A stretch of DNA of 64,000 nucleotides from positions 10,850,001 to 10,914,000 of the forward strand of contig CM082589.2 of assembly GCA_040954595.2 (NCBI GenBank), given 5' to 3'. Shown here piece by piece: positions 21,474-31,641 of this stretch. Source of the stretch: Balanoglossus misakiensis. Lineage: Eukaryota; Hemichordata. The notes beneath the pieces are model-generated. The model worked only from the letters and a program-made list of their open reading frames with translations, did no database searches and was not told where the DNA came from. Both the position numbers and the translations under genes were made by a program. Position 1 is the first letter of the stretch. Every line of letters begins with the position of its first letter.

Positions 21474-22946
21474 TAATTCTGATAAAATGCGTACATACGT
21501 ACATACATACAAGTCAGCAATAAGGAGACGGGATAGTGGGCTGGCACTGAGTGTCTATTTCTATTGCAAATTATAAACATGCAGCAAGTGTAAAAACCAC
21601 ATGTACCTTCAACGTCCTTGGACAACACATTTTTGTAACTTTCCCAGATCAATGGCTAATATTACTTGCCAAAGGCGACTAGAATTTTGAGGGCCTGATG
21701 CAAGTCTGATACATGTACTTCATGATTTAGAGATATGATGAAAATCCTGTCAACCGAATTACAGGGAAATCAGATTTTCCATGTAAAATCATATCACCCA
21801 AAAGTGTCAAAAATAATTTTGAAACAAAAAGTCTACTCAAAATCATACCAAAATTTAAATGTTAATGCAGTACGTTAGGCAAGCAATTTGAGAATGAAGA
21901 AACTTACAAAATAATTTATAAATTGTAAATAATTTACAAATGCCGCACACAAACTTACAATTACTACCATATTACTGAACATGTTAAAAGGACATTGTAC
22001 CAGCAGAGACATTGTGATCGAGCAATCCCCAAGATATACATGACATGGTCTAATTACAAATATTGAATATGTAAAATATGTACACAACACTTCCAGTCTT
22101 ACAGTACAGTCAGCTGCTTGTGAACAATAGTCATGTAGCTATTTCATCAAATTTACAGCCCAAGTCTTGCCTATACAATTCTCCCTACTTTAAACACGTT
22201 TTAAGCTACCCTAAATGAGTGATGAAAATCTCATACGGTCGATAATTTCAAGATGGCCGATTTTTGCCATGTTAAAGAAATGGGAGTTCATAAGCTAAAA
22301 TGATGATGGGTCATTCTTGAACTTTTTAACAGAAAAAATAGCAAAAGTGAAAAAAAGTTTAATATGCTAACTACCGAGACAGAAATGTTTGACCGAAGGA
22401 AGTCATGAAATACAGTAAACATATCATTTCTTCTATCTCTTACTACAGTTGGTTATGGACTTTCCGCCCAGAATGCAATGAGATTTGACACCTAGCGCAA
22501 AGTGAAAAACCTATTTAAGGCAGCCAGAATTTTCTGCATAGTATGACGGAAACATTTGTAAAGTCATGGCTAGCATGGGTTGGCAGGTTTATGGGACCCG
22601 CTCAGGTTCCCTCGAATAACACATAATGCATGATTGGTGACTGATTATTGTTTATTTGTTGATTTTGTCACATTTTCAGAAAAATCCCTATCAATCAGTC
22701 ATATTTGTTTGGCCTTGCTATACAGTGCAATATGAATCTTGTTGACTGAAATTGTTGAGGATAGTGGTACATAAAGGTTACCAATTGGAAAATATTAAAA
22801 TGATTATTAGTGGTGTCCAACTCTTCATGATAACCAGTTGTGGCTTGCCACCACCATAATTTTAAAAGGGTGACTTCACTATTTGATGGGAAAAGGTAGC
22901 ATTTACAAACAAGCTATGGAGCATGTATACAGCAAGGTGTGCTTAC

Positions 22947-23019
22947 CGGAAAGCGGTCTTGGATCAGGCCTAAGTATTCTCTTCCTCCTCCGGCATACGT
23001 TGAAATGCTGTGTTTAAGA
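22947..23019 (-). other. candidate 73-bp exon (copy B)
   Basis: Copy of the 16,211-16,283 segment with intact TTCACAG acceptor and GTAAGC donor on the minus strand. Its single difference changes CTA to TTA, both Leu, in the open frame. Confidence 0.35.
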
Positions 23020-23353
23020 CTGTGAATCAAATATATGCAAATATTAATTAGTAACCAATCAACCTTGCTTTAGAATTATGTGGGCCATACAAATTAGTGA
23101 AAATATGCAAAACATGGTATAATATAGGGTCAGAAAAAATTTCCAGCCTGTTTGTGTCATGATTTACATTTTTCTTTCTGGCCTAAAGTATTGTTTTATT
23201 TCACTCTAAACAACATTACTTTCCTTCATGCGTCTAATATAATAACAGATCTCTTAGCCAGTTTGATTAAGCATAGTTTTGGACTAGCACACGTTCAGCC
23301 AAAGTTAAAGTATCTCCCTGTGTATTGATATGGGAGTAATTTTAGCTATATGG

Positions 23354-23708
23354 TTAAAGGGACAAAGTCTCTCTGTCGCTGTCCTTTTTCCATTAATTAT
23401 GTTTGATACAAGACACTGTTTATGTCAATGTACATTTGGATATATAGTGAATAAATGATCAACCACACAAAACTTCCATCCCGCTTGTATGATATGAGAG
23501 TAAAAACTCGCCCAAAATGAATAAATGGTAAAGAACGATTATTCATTTTGGCGAGTATTTTTACTCTCGTGTCTACAAGTGGGACGGAAGTTGTGTGTGG
23601 CTGAACGTTCATTCACTATATATCTACATGTAGAATAACAAACGGTGTCTTGTATCAAATATAATTAATGGAAAAAAGGGCAGCGAGAGAGAGACTTTGT
23701 CCCTTTAA
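23354..23708. mobile_element. 347-bp TTAA foldback MITE, intact copy
   Basis: The element (23,358-23,704) starts AGGGACAAAGTCTCTCTG and ends CTTTGTCCCT. Its two halves are inverted over most of their length: ACTCGCCCAAAATGAATAA on the left pairs with TTCATTTTGGCGAGT on the right. TTAA flanks it on both sides. The duplicated locus in copy A is uninterrupted with one TTAA (17,236-17,239, TATGGTTAAGGAAATGC), which proves both the insertion and the TTAA target. Related copies lie at 44,462-44,781 and 45,420-45,710, with an end fragment near 26,520-26,557. No transposase is encoded. Confidence 0.95.
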
Positions 23709-23945
23709 GGAAATGCATCCACATTTATTTTATGCTCCACGTGAAGATTTGAACTTGTGAGTTGTCCATCTAATTCATGACATCACGATCATATCACAAG
23801 CAATCGAGGCCAGAATTCGAAGGGGAAAAACAGGTACATTGTATTGAAAGCTGGAATATGTAAATTAGTTCGTAGACATACATTTCTTCCTATTGTTTCG
23901 GTTGCAACACCCGATAAAAGCAAATATAAAGCAAGTCATGCTTAC

Positions 23946-24020
23946 CATTGAGCGGTCTTAAACTCGCCCCGGACAAGGAAGAGAATCCCGAGTTGAAACG
24001 CAGACAGTTTCAGGCAGCAT
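23946..24020 (-). other. candidate 75-bp exon (copy B)
   Basis: Copy of 17,461-17,535 with the same length and intact splice borders (TTCACAG and GTAAGCATG). Four substitutions, three of them silent in the long frame. Confidence 0.35.
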
Positions 24021-24220
24021 CTGTGAATCAAATAGACATAGAAGTTAGTAACCAGTCATAGAAGTTCTGCGTGGCAGGGCTGCGTGTTAACGGCTATACC
24101 ATAGCTCCCACTGGTAGCTTATAACAGTCTCAATGGTGCCAAAAATCTCCCCAACAACAAAACCAACCCTGGTCAGTTTATTCGCTATCGCTTTGCCTTA
24201 AAAGTTATACTGTAGTGTGT

Positions 24221-24646
24221 TACCACAGGGGGCTCCTCCCTCCGCGATTTTATTGTTTGTTTGTTGTTGTTGATTGGCATAATAAACAAATACATATTTC
24301 ATTATTAATAAATATGGTTTGTTGACATGTAAGTGTTAGGGTATATTCAACAGTTAGGGTTACTGTTGGCATTTTTTTCGATCCACGGCCCCGGGCATCA
24401 CTAAGCCACAGGGGGTGGGGGGGGGGGGGTTTGGGGGGGTGATGCCGGCCATGGATCGAAAAAATGCCAACACTAATTCTAACCGTTGAATATACCATAA
24501 CCTGTCAAATATACCCTAATAACCTAACCCTTACATGTCAACAAACCATATTTATTAATAAAGAAATATGTATTTGTTTATTATGCCAATCAACAACAAC
24601 AAACAAACAATAAAATCGCCTAGGGAGAGCCCCCTGTGGTGTTACG
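24221..24646. mobile_element. foldback element with ~190-bp arms and G-rich loop
   Basis: Two long inverted arms meet near 24,420. The outer ends read CCACAGGGGGCTC inward from both sides, followed by GATTTTATTGTTTGTTTG. Inner arms share CCATATTTATTAATA and ATTTTTTCGATCCA. The centre holds a run of about 13 G, then TTTGGGGGGG. TGTTA occurs just outside both ends (about 24,217 and 24,647) and may be a 5-bp target duplication. No protein is encoded; the short frames here are translations of the arms. Confidence 0.85.
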
Positions 24647-24883
24647 GTACCACCTGCTCCACAATAACAAAGCTGACTCGAGCCAACGAACGACGTACAA
24701 TTTACTCGCACGGTATAATATAACGCACAAATTCCATGCGACTGTGAGTTTACTGTTTGGTGCTGTAACGCTTCCCAAAGTCAGAATTTCGATGTTGGGG
24801 GGACCCTCTCGCCCTACCACGACCAGTTTTTGCTAGAAGGAGTGTACATGTACTTGTAAAATAACATTAAATGCCATGCTTAC

Positions 24884-24928
24884 CAGAGAAACGACATCAT
24901 CAAGCATGGAGGCGACCGGGACCTCCAT
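24884..24928 (-). other. candidate first coding exon segment
   Basis: On the minus strand an ATG in fair context (AAGCATGGAGG) opens MEVPVASMLDDVVSL, then meets the consensus donor GTAAGCATGG. Upstream sequence is less AT-rich and could hold a promoter. Three possible downstream exons lie on the same strand, but joined to the 75-bp candidate exon in this phase the frame closes after 20 codons. The phases therefore disagree and the gene model is unproven. Confidence 0.25.
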
Positions 24929-24936
24929 GCTTGATG
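24898..24936. repeat. perfect 15-bp palindrome around a candidate start codon
   Basis: CATCAAGCATGGAGG (24,898-24,912) and CCTCCATGCTTGATG (24,922-24,936) are exact inverted copies separated by 9 bases. The candidate ATG at 24,926-24,928 (minus strand) lies in one arm. In RNA this would form a stable hairpin covering the start site. Confidence 0.9.
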
Positions 24937-25464
24937 AACGTCAAAGCTGCAATGATTTTTCAAATGCAATGGTCAGCGGTACGAGAACGAGGCACCAGCT
25001 GTGCGTCAATTATGCAACTTACTTACTACTCAATCAGAATCCTGCTTCAACATGACGTAACACTAATTAGTCAAAGAATGCAATGCAACGTATGTGTGCG
25101 GGTGGAGAATGCGCCTCACGTCAATGCAGACACACCAGACACACACACTGAAATGCAAATTGAGGAATTATGTCACGGTGTTCTTTGGAAGTGCGAATGA
25201 ATAAAATATTTCGTTTTCTTCAGTGTTTTTGTACTACAAAAAAAATTGCTAAAAAACGACTAGTAAGCGCTTATGCAATGAAATACAAATAAATATAATT
25301 ATCGCCAATTGGAAATGGTACGTCAATCCGCATTTGTCAAAAAATAACAGAAAAGACAAAGGAGCTGAGACGTCCTAAAATAAAAGGAATGACCTCTCTG
25401 TTCTGACCTGTATGAGGAAGCCCTATTGTAATACGCAATATGTCGGATCATGCTACCATCCGCC
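24937..25464. other. unassigned sequence, possible upstream region
   Basis: A plus-strand frame of 109 codons (24,871-25,200) has no recognisable domain. On the minus strand this would be the upstream region of the candidate first exon. No motif can be fixed. Confidence 0.25.
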
Positions 25465-25755
25465 ATTCTGATTGGACGAGAGATCAATCCATCGATACGA
25501 AAGTACTCAATAGAGCACTGCTAAAACTGGCCCCTGAACTAATAGCATGCAACAGGGAAAACTTGACTAAATAAAAAAAAATATAGCTGATAAATTTACG
25601 GACGGCCGGTTTATTTTTTAACTGCTCTATTGGAACTGTTGTCACTGTCATGCACGATGCATGTCTTGTCATTGCGCACTCGTGTTAACATTCATCAGAG
25701 CGCCTTTCGATCAATTCGTAACGTTTACATTAGACTCGAGTTCATTTTCGTTATG
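25465..25755. repeat. dispersed repeat, copy 1
   Basis: Shares ACTCAATAGAGCACTGCTAA, AACTGGCCCCTGAACTA, GCAACAGGGAAAA and CATTCGTAAC-type words with 29,025-29,315 in the same orientation. The ends are diffuse and no inverted termini are visible. Confidence 0.75.
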
Positions 25756-27196
25756 AAAATGACATTGATATACACAAAGTCGATTACTGATATAAAATAA
25801 TAGCAATAACCCTAACCATAGATTAGGCTATAGCATTCCGGTAATTTTTTCAATATCACTCAGGAAGGATTCTATAACATTCTGTTTTGTATCGGGATGT
25901 ATAATTTAATATCCATACTACAAAACAAATATCAGCGGTAACTCAGAAAATATTGTTGAAAATTTGTTCTCTGTAGGCCTAACCATGGTAAGATAATGCA
26001 ATGCCGGTAAGTATTTTGGAAGTCAAGGTTGCATTGTATTGTCTGGTGTTCAAATAATCACAAACATCCCGGAAGACTAAATTCTTTCTGTCAAAACCAC
26101 TTCTGCAACGACAAGATTTTTCAGGGCAGGCAAAACCATGGCATGAAGACGATATGAAGTCGATGAGTTAATGTTATGTTGAACCCGGCCACTTTACGTA
26201 TCTTAACTATTCACACATTGACCATTCTATAATTCTCTCCCTTTTGATGTCTTCTTTGTGGTTTGTTTGTAAAAATGTTGCCTGTGTTGAAACTTGACTA
26301 CTTGTCACTTTTGCCTACCAAGAATAATATGACCAAAAGGGGTGGCATGAAATTCTAGACTGTAACAAAACTCGATTTCATGACCCAAAGTTTGATTTTA
26401 TGTGTTTTTGGTTTGGACGTGGCAAAGACATGTAAATTCCGACCACCTATACACCATCCATACATGTATGAATCGACATCATTTATTGCACGAGAGACTT
26501 CAAGCAAGCATTCCATCATCGCAAAAGGACAAAGAGAGAGCGACTTTGTCTCTTTAAAGTAATTTAGCAAGTTCAAAGTGAATGCCCACATGAAAACCTT
26601 TACTCAGCAATTTTTTTTGTAATTAATAAAACTAGGTTTGGTATGTTTTTGCGCTTGTTTTATTTTCCTTTTGTCTATAAATAGTCGTATATTTTAAAAC
26701 AGCTAAAATGAGTCAAATGGGGCATTTTTCCATCCCACCTCATCCTAGCTAAGAGCTTCAGTGCCGGTCACCTCCACAAAATTAATTTACCACGAACAAA
26801 TTGAAATACAGCCAATCGGAAAAAGTGCGCCACCACATGGTCATTTGAAGACTTTTATGCTCTCTTCTGGCCGTAAACGCATGTGATCTGGAATAAATCG
26901 AACATCGATCGTGTTTTATTTATTTTCACCACCAGCGAAAATCTACGACGGCCCAACCGCAGATTATTGCTGCTCCATACAACAACCGGCTTAAACTGTT
27001 ATGTGCATGTGTTTTGTGTTCTGGTGGCGTTTGCGGGTCTGAGACGTCATTTGTAGAAGGCCCTATTCGTTTTCTACCAATAACTTTTACCAACCATGCT
27101 AGAACTATTTCGTTTTCTTTGACGACGCTTGACACTTTTCTTGCTTTGTTGTTAGTACATGTAGTTTGTTTGTTCGTTACGTCTGTTACTGGGGTT
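25756..27196. other. unassigned AT-rich sequence
   Basis: Only a fragment of the TTAA foldback MITE end is recognised (about 26,520-26,557, CGACTTTGTCTCTTTAA). Opposing frames at 26,355-26,591 and 26,926-27,208 have no recognisable domain. No gene is supported. Confidence 0.4.
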
Positions 27197-29024
27197 CTTC
27201 ACTTGTAGTCTGGTTACACTATGAGATAGGTGCCGTTAATCAGAATTTTTGGTAAGGAAGGTTTGAGAAGTCCATTCTATGTAAAAAATGGTGCTCATTC
27301 CAAAAAAGTCAGTCTTATTAACCCCACTCAAGACAAAATTGCCATTTTGGCCATTTTTAACCCCAAAATGGTCTTTTTTAGAAAACACTAAAAACACATT
27401 GTTTTCGTCACATTCTGAGATCTGATAACATATGATATGCTTATTCTATGTAAAATTTGGTGAATATTACGAAAAAAGTAGTTCGATTGACCCAAAACAA
27501 CAGAAAATTGCCTTTTTGACCAATTTTTGCCCCAAAAACGTCATTTTTAGAAAAAAAATAAAACACACGGTTTTCTTCATAATGATTGATCTGGTGATAT
27601 ATGGAAAGTCAATTCTATGTTAAAAGTGGTGACTTTAAAAAATAAAGCAGTCTTTTTGACCTCAATCAATACAAAAATGCCATTTTTGGCCACTTTTTGT
27701 GGTCAAAAAAGGTCATTTTTACAAAAAAACTAAAAATAAATTGTGTTTATCATATTCAGAGATCATTGGATATATGAAATGTCCATTCTATGTAAAAAAT
27801 GGTGCTGATTCCAGAAATAGCAGTCTTATTGACCCTACTCAAGAAAAAATGCCATTTTTGCCACTTTTTGCCCCAAAACGTCATTTTCAGAAAACACACA
27901 AAATTTATATATTTTCTTCACTTTCGGAGATCTGATAATGTATTATATGCCCACCCTATGTAAAATCTGGTGATTATTCGAAAAAAGCAGATTTATTGAC
28001 CCAACCTAATGCAAAATGCCCTTTTGGAAAGTTTTTGCCCAAAAAGGCCATTTTTAGAAAAAAATTTAAAAACAAACTTTTCTTCATAAAGCTCAGAGAT
28101 CATGTGATATATGAAATGTTCATCCTATGTAAAAAATGGTGCTGATTCCAGAAATAGCAGTCTTGTTGATCCTACTCAAGAAAAAATGCCATTTTGCCAC
28201 TTTTTGCCCCCAAAACGTCATTTTCAGAAAACACTCAAAATTTATATATTTTCTTCACTTTCGGAGATCTGATAATGAATTATATGCCCACTGTATGTGA
28301 AAAATTTCCAAAAAAGCAGTTTTATTGATGCCACTCAAGATAAAAGTGCCTTTTTGGCAAGTTTTTGCCCAAAAAGTGTCATTTCTAGAAAATACGAAAA
28401 TTATGCCATTTTCTTCCCATTGGTGATCAAATGATAAATAAAAGTACTAAAAAACCCACTCTTACTGACCCCACTGAGGGAAAAAAATATCATTTTGGCC
28501 TCTTTGCTCAAAAAGGTAACTGTTAGAAAAAATAAATACAAACTTATTCCTTAATATTCAGAGCCCTTGTGATGTATGTAAATTCGTTTTTTGTGTGTGT
28601 GTGTGTGCAAAAAATATGCTGATACCAGCACAACGGTCTTATTGAGACACCCCGCTCAGTACAAAATTGCCATTTAGCCATCTTTTGGTCAACAATAGGC
28701 ATTTTCAGAAAACAAATATAATTGATGTTTTTGCCTTTTGTGTTCTGATGTTGTATATGCATATTTAAAACGCCATAACCATATAATGTCAATTAAATTG
28801 ATGATATTGAAAGACAGGGTTGCCACAATTTGGCAAATTTAGCCCAAAACTGAACTTAACAATAAGATGATCCATGTATACGCACTGTCTACTATAAGTC
28901 GATTATGCGTGGTGTGGAATATTTAGGTTCAGATATGCCAGCTCGGGAGAGAGTGTTGAAATTTATTCTCTTCAATCTGAATACAAAATCAGAAATTATA
29001 TTATAATTTATATCATACTGATTG

Positions 29025-29315
29025 GACAGGAGTGCAACGATGCTAGAATACTCAATAGAGCACTGCTAAAACTGGCCCCTGAACTAGCACGCAGCAGGGA
29101 AAATGTGGGTTTAAACTAAATAAACATAAAACCCTTGACGTTTTAATTTGGAACTGCTGTATGGGAATATTTGGGCAATGTGCAATGCCTTTCTTTTGTC
29201 ATCTGTATCATGTTTAGAGCTTGGTCCCGGGCGGCGTGTTTACATTCATTGACGCGAGTTTTGTTCCATTCGTAACTTCTTTTCCTCTCGACGCTGTTTC
29301 ATCATCATTATGAGT
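29025..29315. repeat. dispersed repeat, copy 2, in the centre of the foldback
   Basis: Matches 25,465-25,755 in the same orientation (CTGATTGGAC, ACTCAATAGAGCACTGCTAA, AACTGGCCCCTGAACTA). It occupies the unpaired centre between the two inverted arrays. Confidence 0.75.
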
Positions 29316-31198
29316 TCAACTTGGGCTAATTTTGCAAAAACTCCAAATACAAACATTTTTTCGGTACAAAATGGCTAAAATGATAATTTTTTCTTGAGTA
29401 GATCTATTTTTGGCTACAAATAGCAAAAAAGGCAATTTTGACAACCAGAGTGCCGTTTTTGGAATAGTCACCAAATTTTACACAGAATGGACTTTTCATA
29501 CATGATCAGATCTCTGAATATGGAGAAAACAATTTGTCTTTAGTTTGTTTGTTTTTAATGAACATTTTTGACCAAAAAAGTGGCCGAAATTACAAATTTC
29601 AATTGAATAGGGTAAGTAAGACTTCCGTTTTTGGAACAGTAACCACGTTTCAATATAGAATGGGCTTTTATTTATAATAAGATCACCGAAAGTGAAGAAA
29701 AGAGAATGCTTATTAATATATTCTTAAAAATAACAATTTTGTGCAAAACTTAGCCAAAAAGGTGATTTCGTCATGGTTGAGGTCATTAAGACTGCATTTC
29801 TGGAATCAACACCTATTTTACAATAAATGTACTTTTCACACATCATAGAATCTCCAAATAAGAATCAAACAGTTTGTTTATAATGATTTTCGAAAAGTGG
29901 CTTTTTGGGCAAAAACTTGTCAAAAAAGCACTGTTTTCTTGAGTGGCGCTAGTAATTTTTTTTTGAATTTTTTCACATAGAGTGGGTACATAATACATCA
30001 TCATCTCCGAAAGTGAAGAAAATATAAAAGTTTTGGGTGTTTTCTAGAAATGACACTTTTTGGGCAAAAACTTGCCAAAGGGCACTTTTATCTTGGGTGG
30101 CATCAATAAAACTGCTTTTTTGGAAATTTTTCACATAAAGTGGGCATATAATACATTATCAGATCTCCGAAAGTGAAGAAAATATATAAATTTTGAGTGT
30201 TTTCTGAAAATGACGTTTTTGGGGCAAAAAGTGGCAAAAATGGCATTTTTTCTTGAGTAGGATCAATAAGACTGCTATTTCTGGAATTAGCACCATTTTT
30301 TACATAGGTTGAACACTTCATATATCACATGATCTCTGAGCTTTATGAAGAAAAGTTTGTTTTTATTTTTTTTTTCTAAAAACGGCCTTTTTGGGTAATA
30401 ACTTTCCAAAAGGGCATTTTTGCATTAGGTTGGGTCAATAAATCTGCTTTTTTGGAATAATCACCAAGTTTTACATAGGATGGGCATATAAGTGAAGAAA
30501 ATATATAAATTTTGAGTGTTTTCTAAAAATGACGTTTTGGGGCAAAAAGTGGCAAAAATGGCATTTTTTTTCTTGAGTAGGGTCAATAAGACTGCTATTT
30601 CTGAAATCAGCACCGTTTTTTACATAGAATGGACACTTCATATATCCAATGATCTCTGAATATGAAAAACACAATTTATTTTTAGTTTTTTTGTAAAAAT
30701 GACCTTTTTTGACCTCAAAAAGTGGCCAAAAATGGCATTTTTGTATTGATTGAGGTCAAAAAGACTGCTTTTTTTTTAAAGTCACCACTTTTAACATAGA
30801 ATTGACTTTCCATATATCACCAGATCAACTATTATGAAGAAAACCGTGTTTTTTAATTTTTTTCTAAAAATGACGTTTTTTTGGCAAAAAATGGTCAAAA
30901 AGGCAATTTTCTGTTGTATTGGGTCAATCGAACTATTTTTTTCGTAATATTCACCAAATTTTACATAGAATAGGCATATCATATGTCATCAGATCTTAGA
31001 ATGTGACGAAAACAGTGTGTTTTTAGTGTTTTCTAAAAAAACACCATTTTTGGGTTAAAAATGGCCAAAATGGCAATTTTGTCTTGAGTGGGGTCAATAA
31101 GACTGACATTTTTGGAATCAGCACCATTTTTTACATAGAATGGACCTCTCAAACCTTCCTTACCAAAAATTCTGATTAACGGCATCTAGCTCCTGGAC

Positions 31199-31277
31199 TA
31201 GGTCCCCTGCCCCATTCCCACTGCCATCGGCGCTACGCTCAAGGGCGCAGCCAGCGGTGGGAATGGGGCAGGGAACA
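31199..31277. repeat. GC-rich hairpin at the right end of the foldback
   Basis: CCCTGCCCCATTCCCAC and GTGGGAATGGGGCAGGG are inverted copies around a loop of about 40 bases with GGCGC and GCGC words. It separates the right terminus TAGTCTG from a second TAGTCC further in, so it may be a small later insertion that duplicated TAGTC. Confidence 0.75.
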
Positions 31278-31384
31278 GACTACTTCACTTGTGGAATAAA
31301 GTGCTCATTTCTTGTGTATCTGCATTTTGTCGATGTTATCGCTCCTCTGGCAGAGAAGCCAGGGTGCTAGCTGTTGGCTTTAAT

Positions 31385-31641
31385 AAGGGACTGTTCAGAA
31401 TTTACTTCCAGGGGGCGGAGAATTTTCAGAGGGGGGGGGGGACCACCCATTTTCTCCAAGACAAATTAGGGGAGACTAGACATAAAAGTCACAATAGGGG
31501 GACCATGGAAAATCCCCAGGAAATTTAAGGGGGGACCACATATTTCCTCCACAATTTACTAGGGGAGACCATGGGAAAAAATCACCAGGAAAATAAAAAA
31601 TCCTCCATCCCCAACTTGGAAGTAAATTCTGAACAGTCCTT
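31385..31641. mobile_element. 257-bp TIR element (MITE)
   Basis: Inverted ends AAGGGACTGTTCAGAATTTA and AAGGACTGTTCAGAATTTAC share CTGTTCAGAATTTACTTCCA. The inside is G-rich with repeated GGGGGACCA words. No target duplication is clear. The frame at 31,289-31,528 runs across its left end and is not a gene. Confidence 0.75.

Larger units (their letters stand above)
20140..24070. repeat. segmental duplication, copy B
   Basis: Counterpart of 12,008-17,580 (see copy A). It lacks the 791-bp TAA element and about 620 bp at its position near 23,127. It carries a 347-bp TTAA element at 23,358-23,704. The breakpoint of the 620-bp difference shows GAAAAAA microhomology, which suggests a deletion in copy B rather than an insertion in copy A. 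Confidence 0.85.
27197..31291. mobile_element. 4.08-kb foldback element with inverted tandem arrays and 9-bp target duplication
   Basis: CTTCACTTG occurs exactly at 27,197-27,205 and 31,283-31,291. Just inside, both ends read TAGTCTG inward, so the element is 27,206-31,282. The left arm (27,228-28,650) is about nine copies of a ~170-bp unit. The right arm (29,330-31,186) is the same series inverted, about eleven copies. Each unit has a word like CATTCTATGTAAAAAATGGT, then TCTTATTGACCC, then CATTTTTGGCCA. The outermost units of the two arms pair almost base for base from TGCCGTTAATCAGAATTTTT inward. No transposase is present. A 9-bp duplication is typical of Mutator-like elements, but the family is not proven. 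Small AT-rich frames inside the arms are not genes. Confidence 0.88.

Noticed and set aside
14619-22090. Conserved 63-71-residue minus-strand frame in both duplication copies
   Set aside because: Most differences change the amino acid, so similarity follows from the DNA duplication and not from selection.
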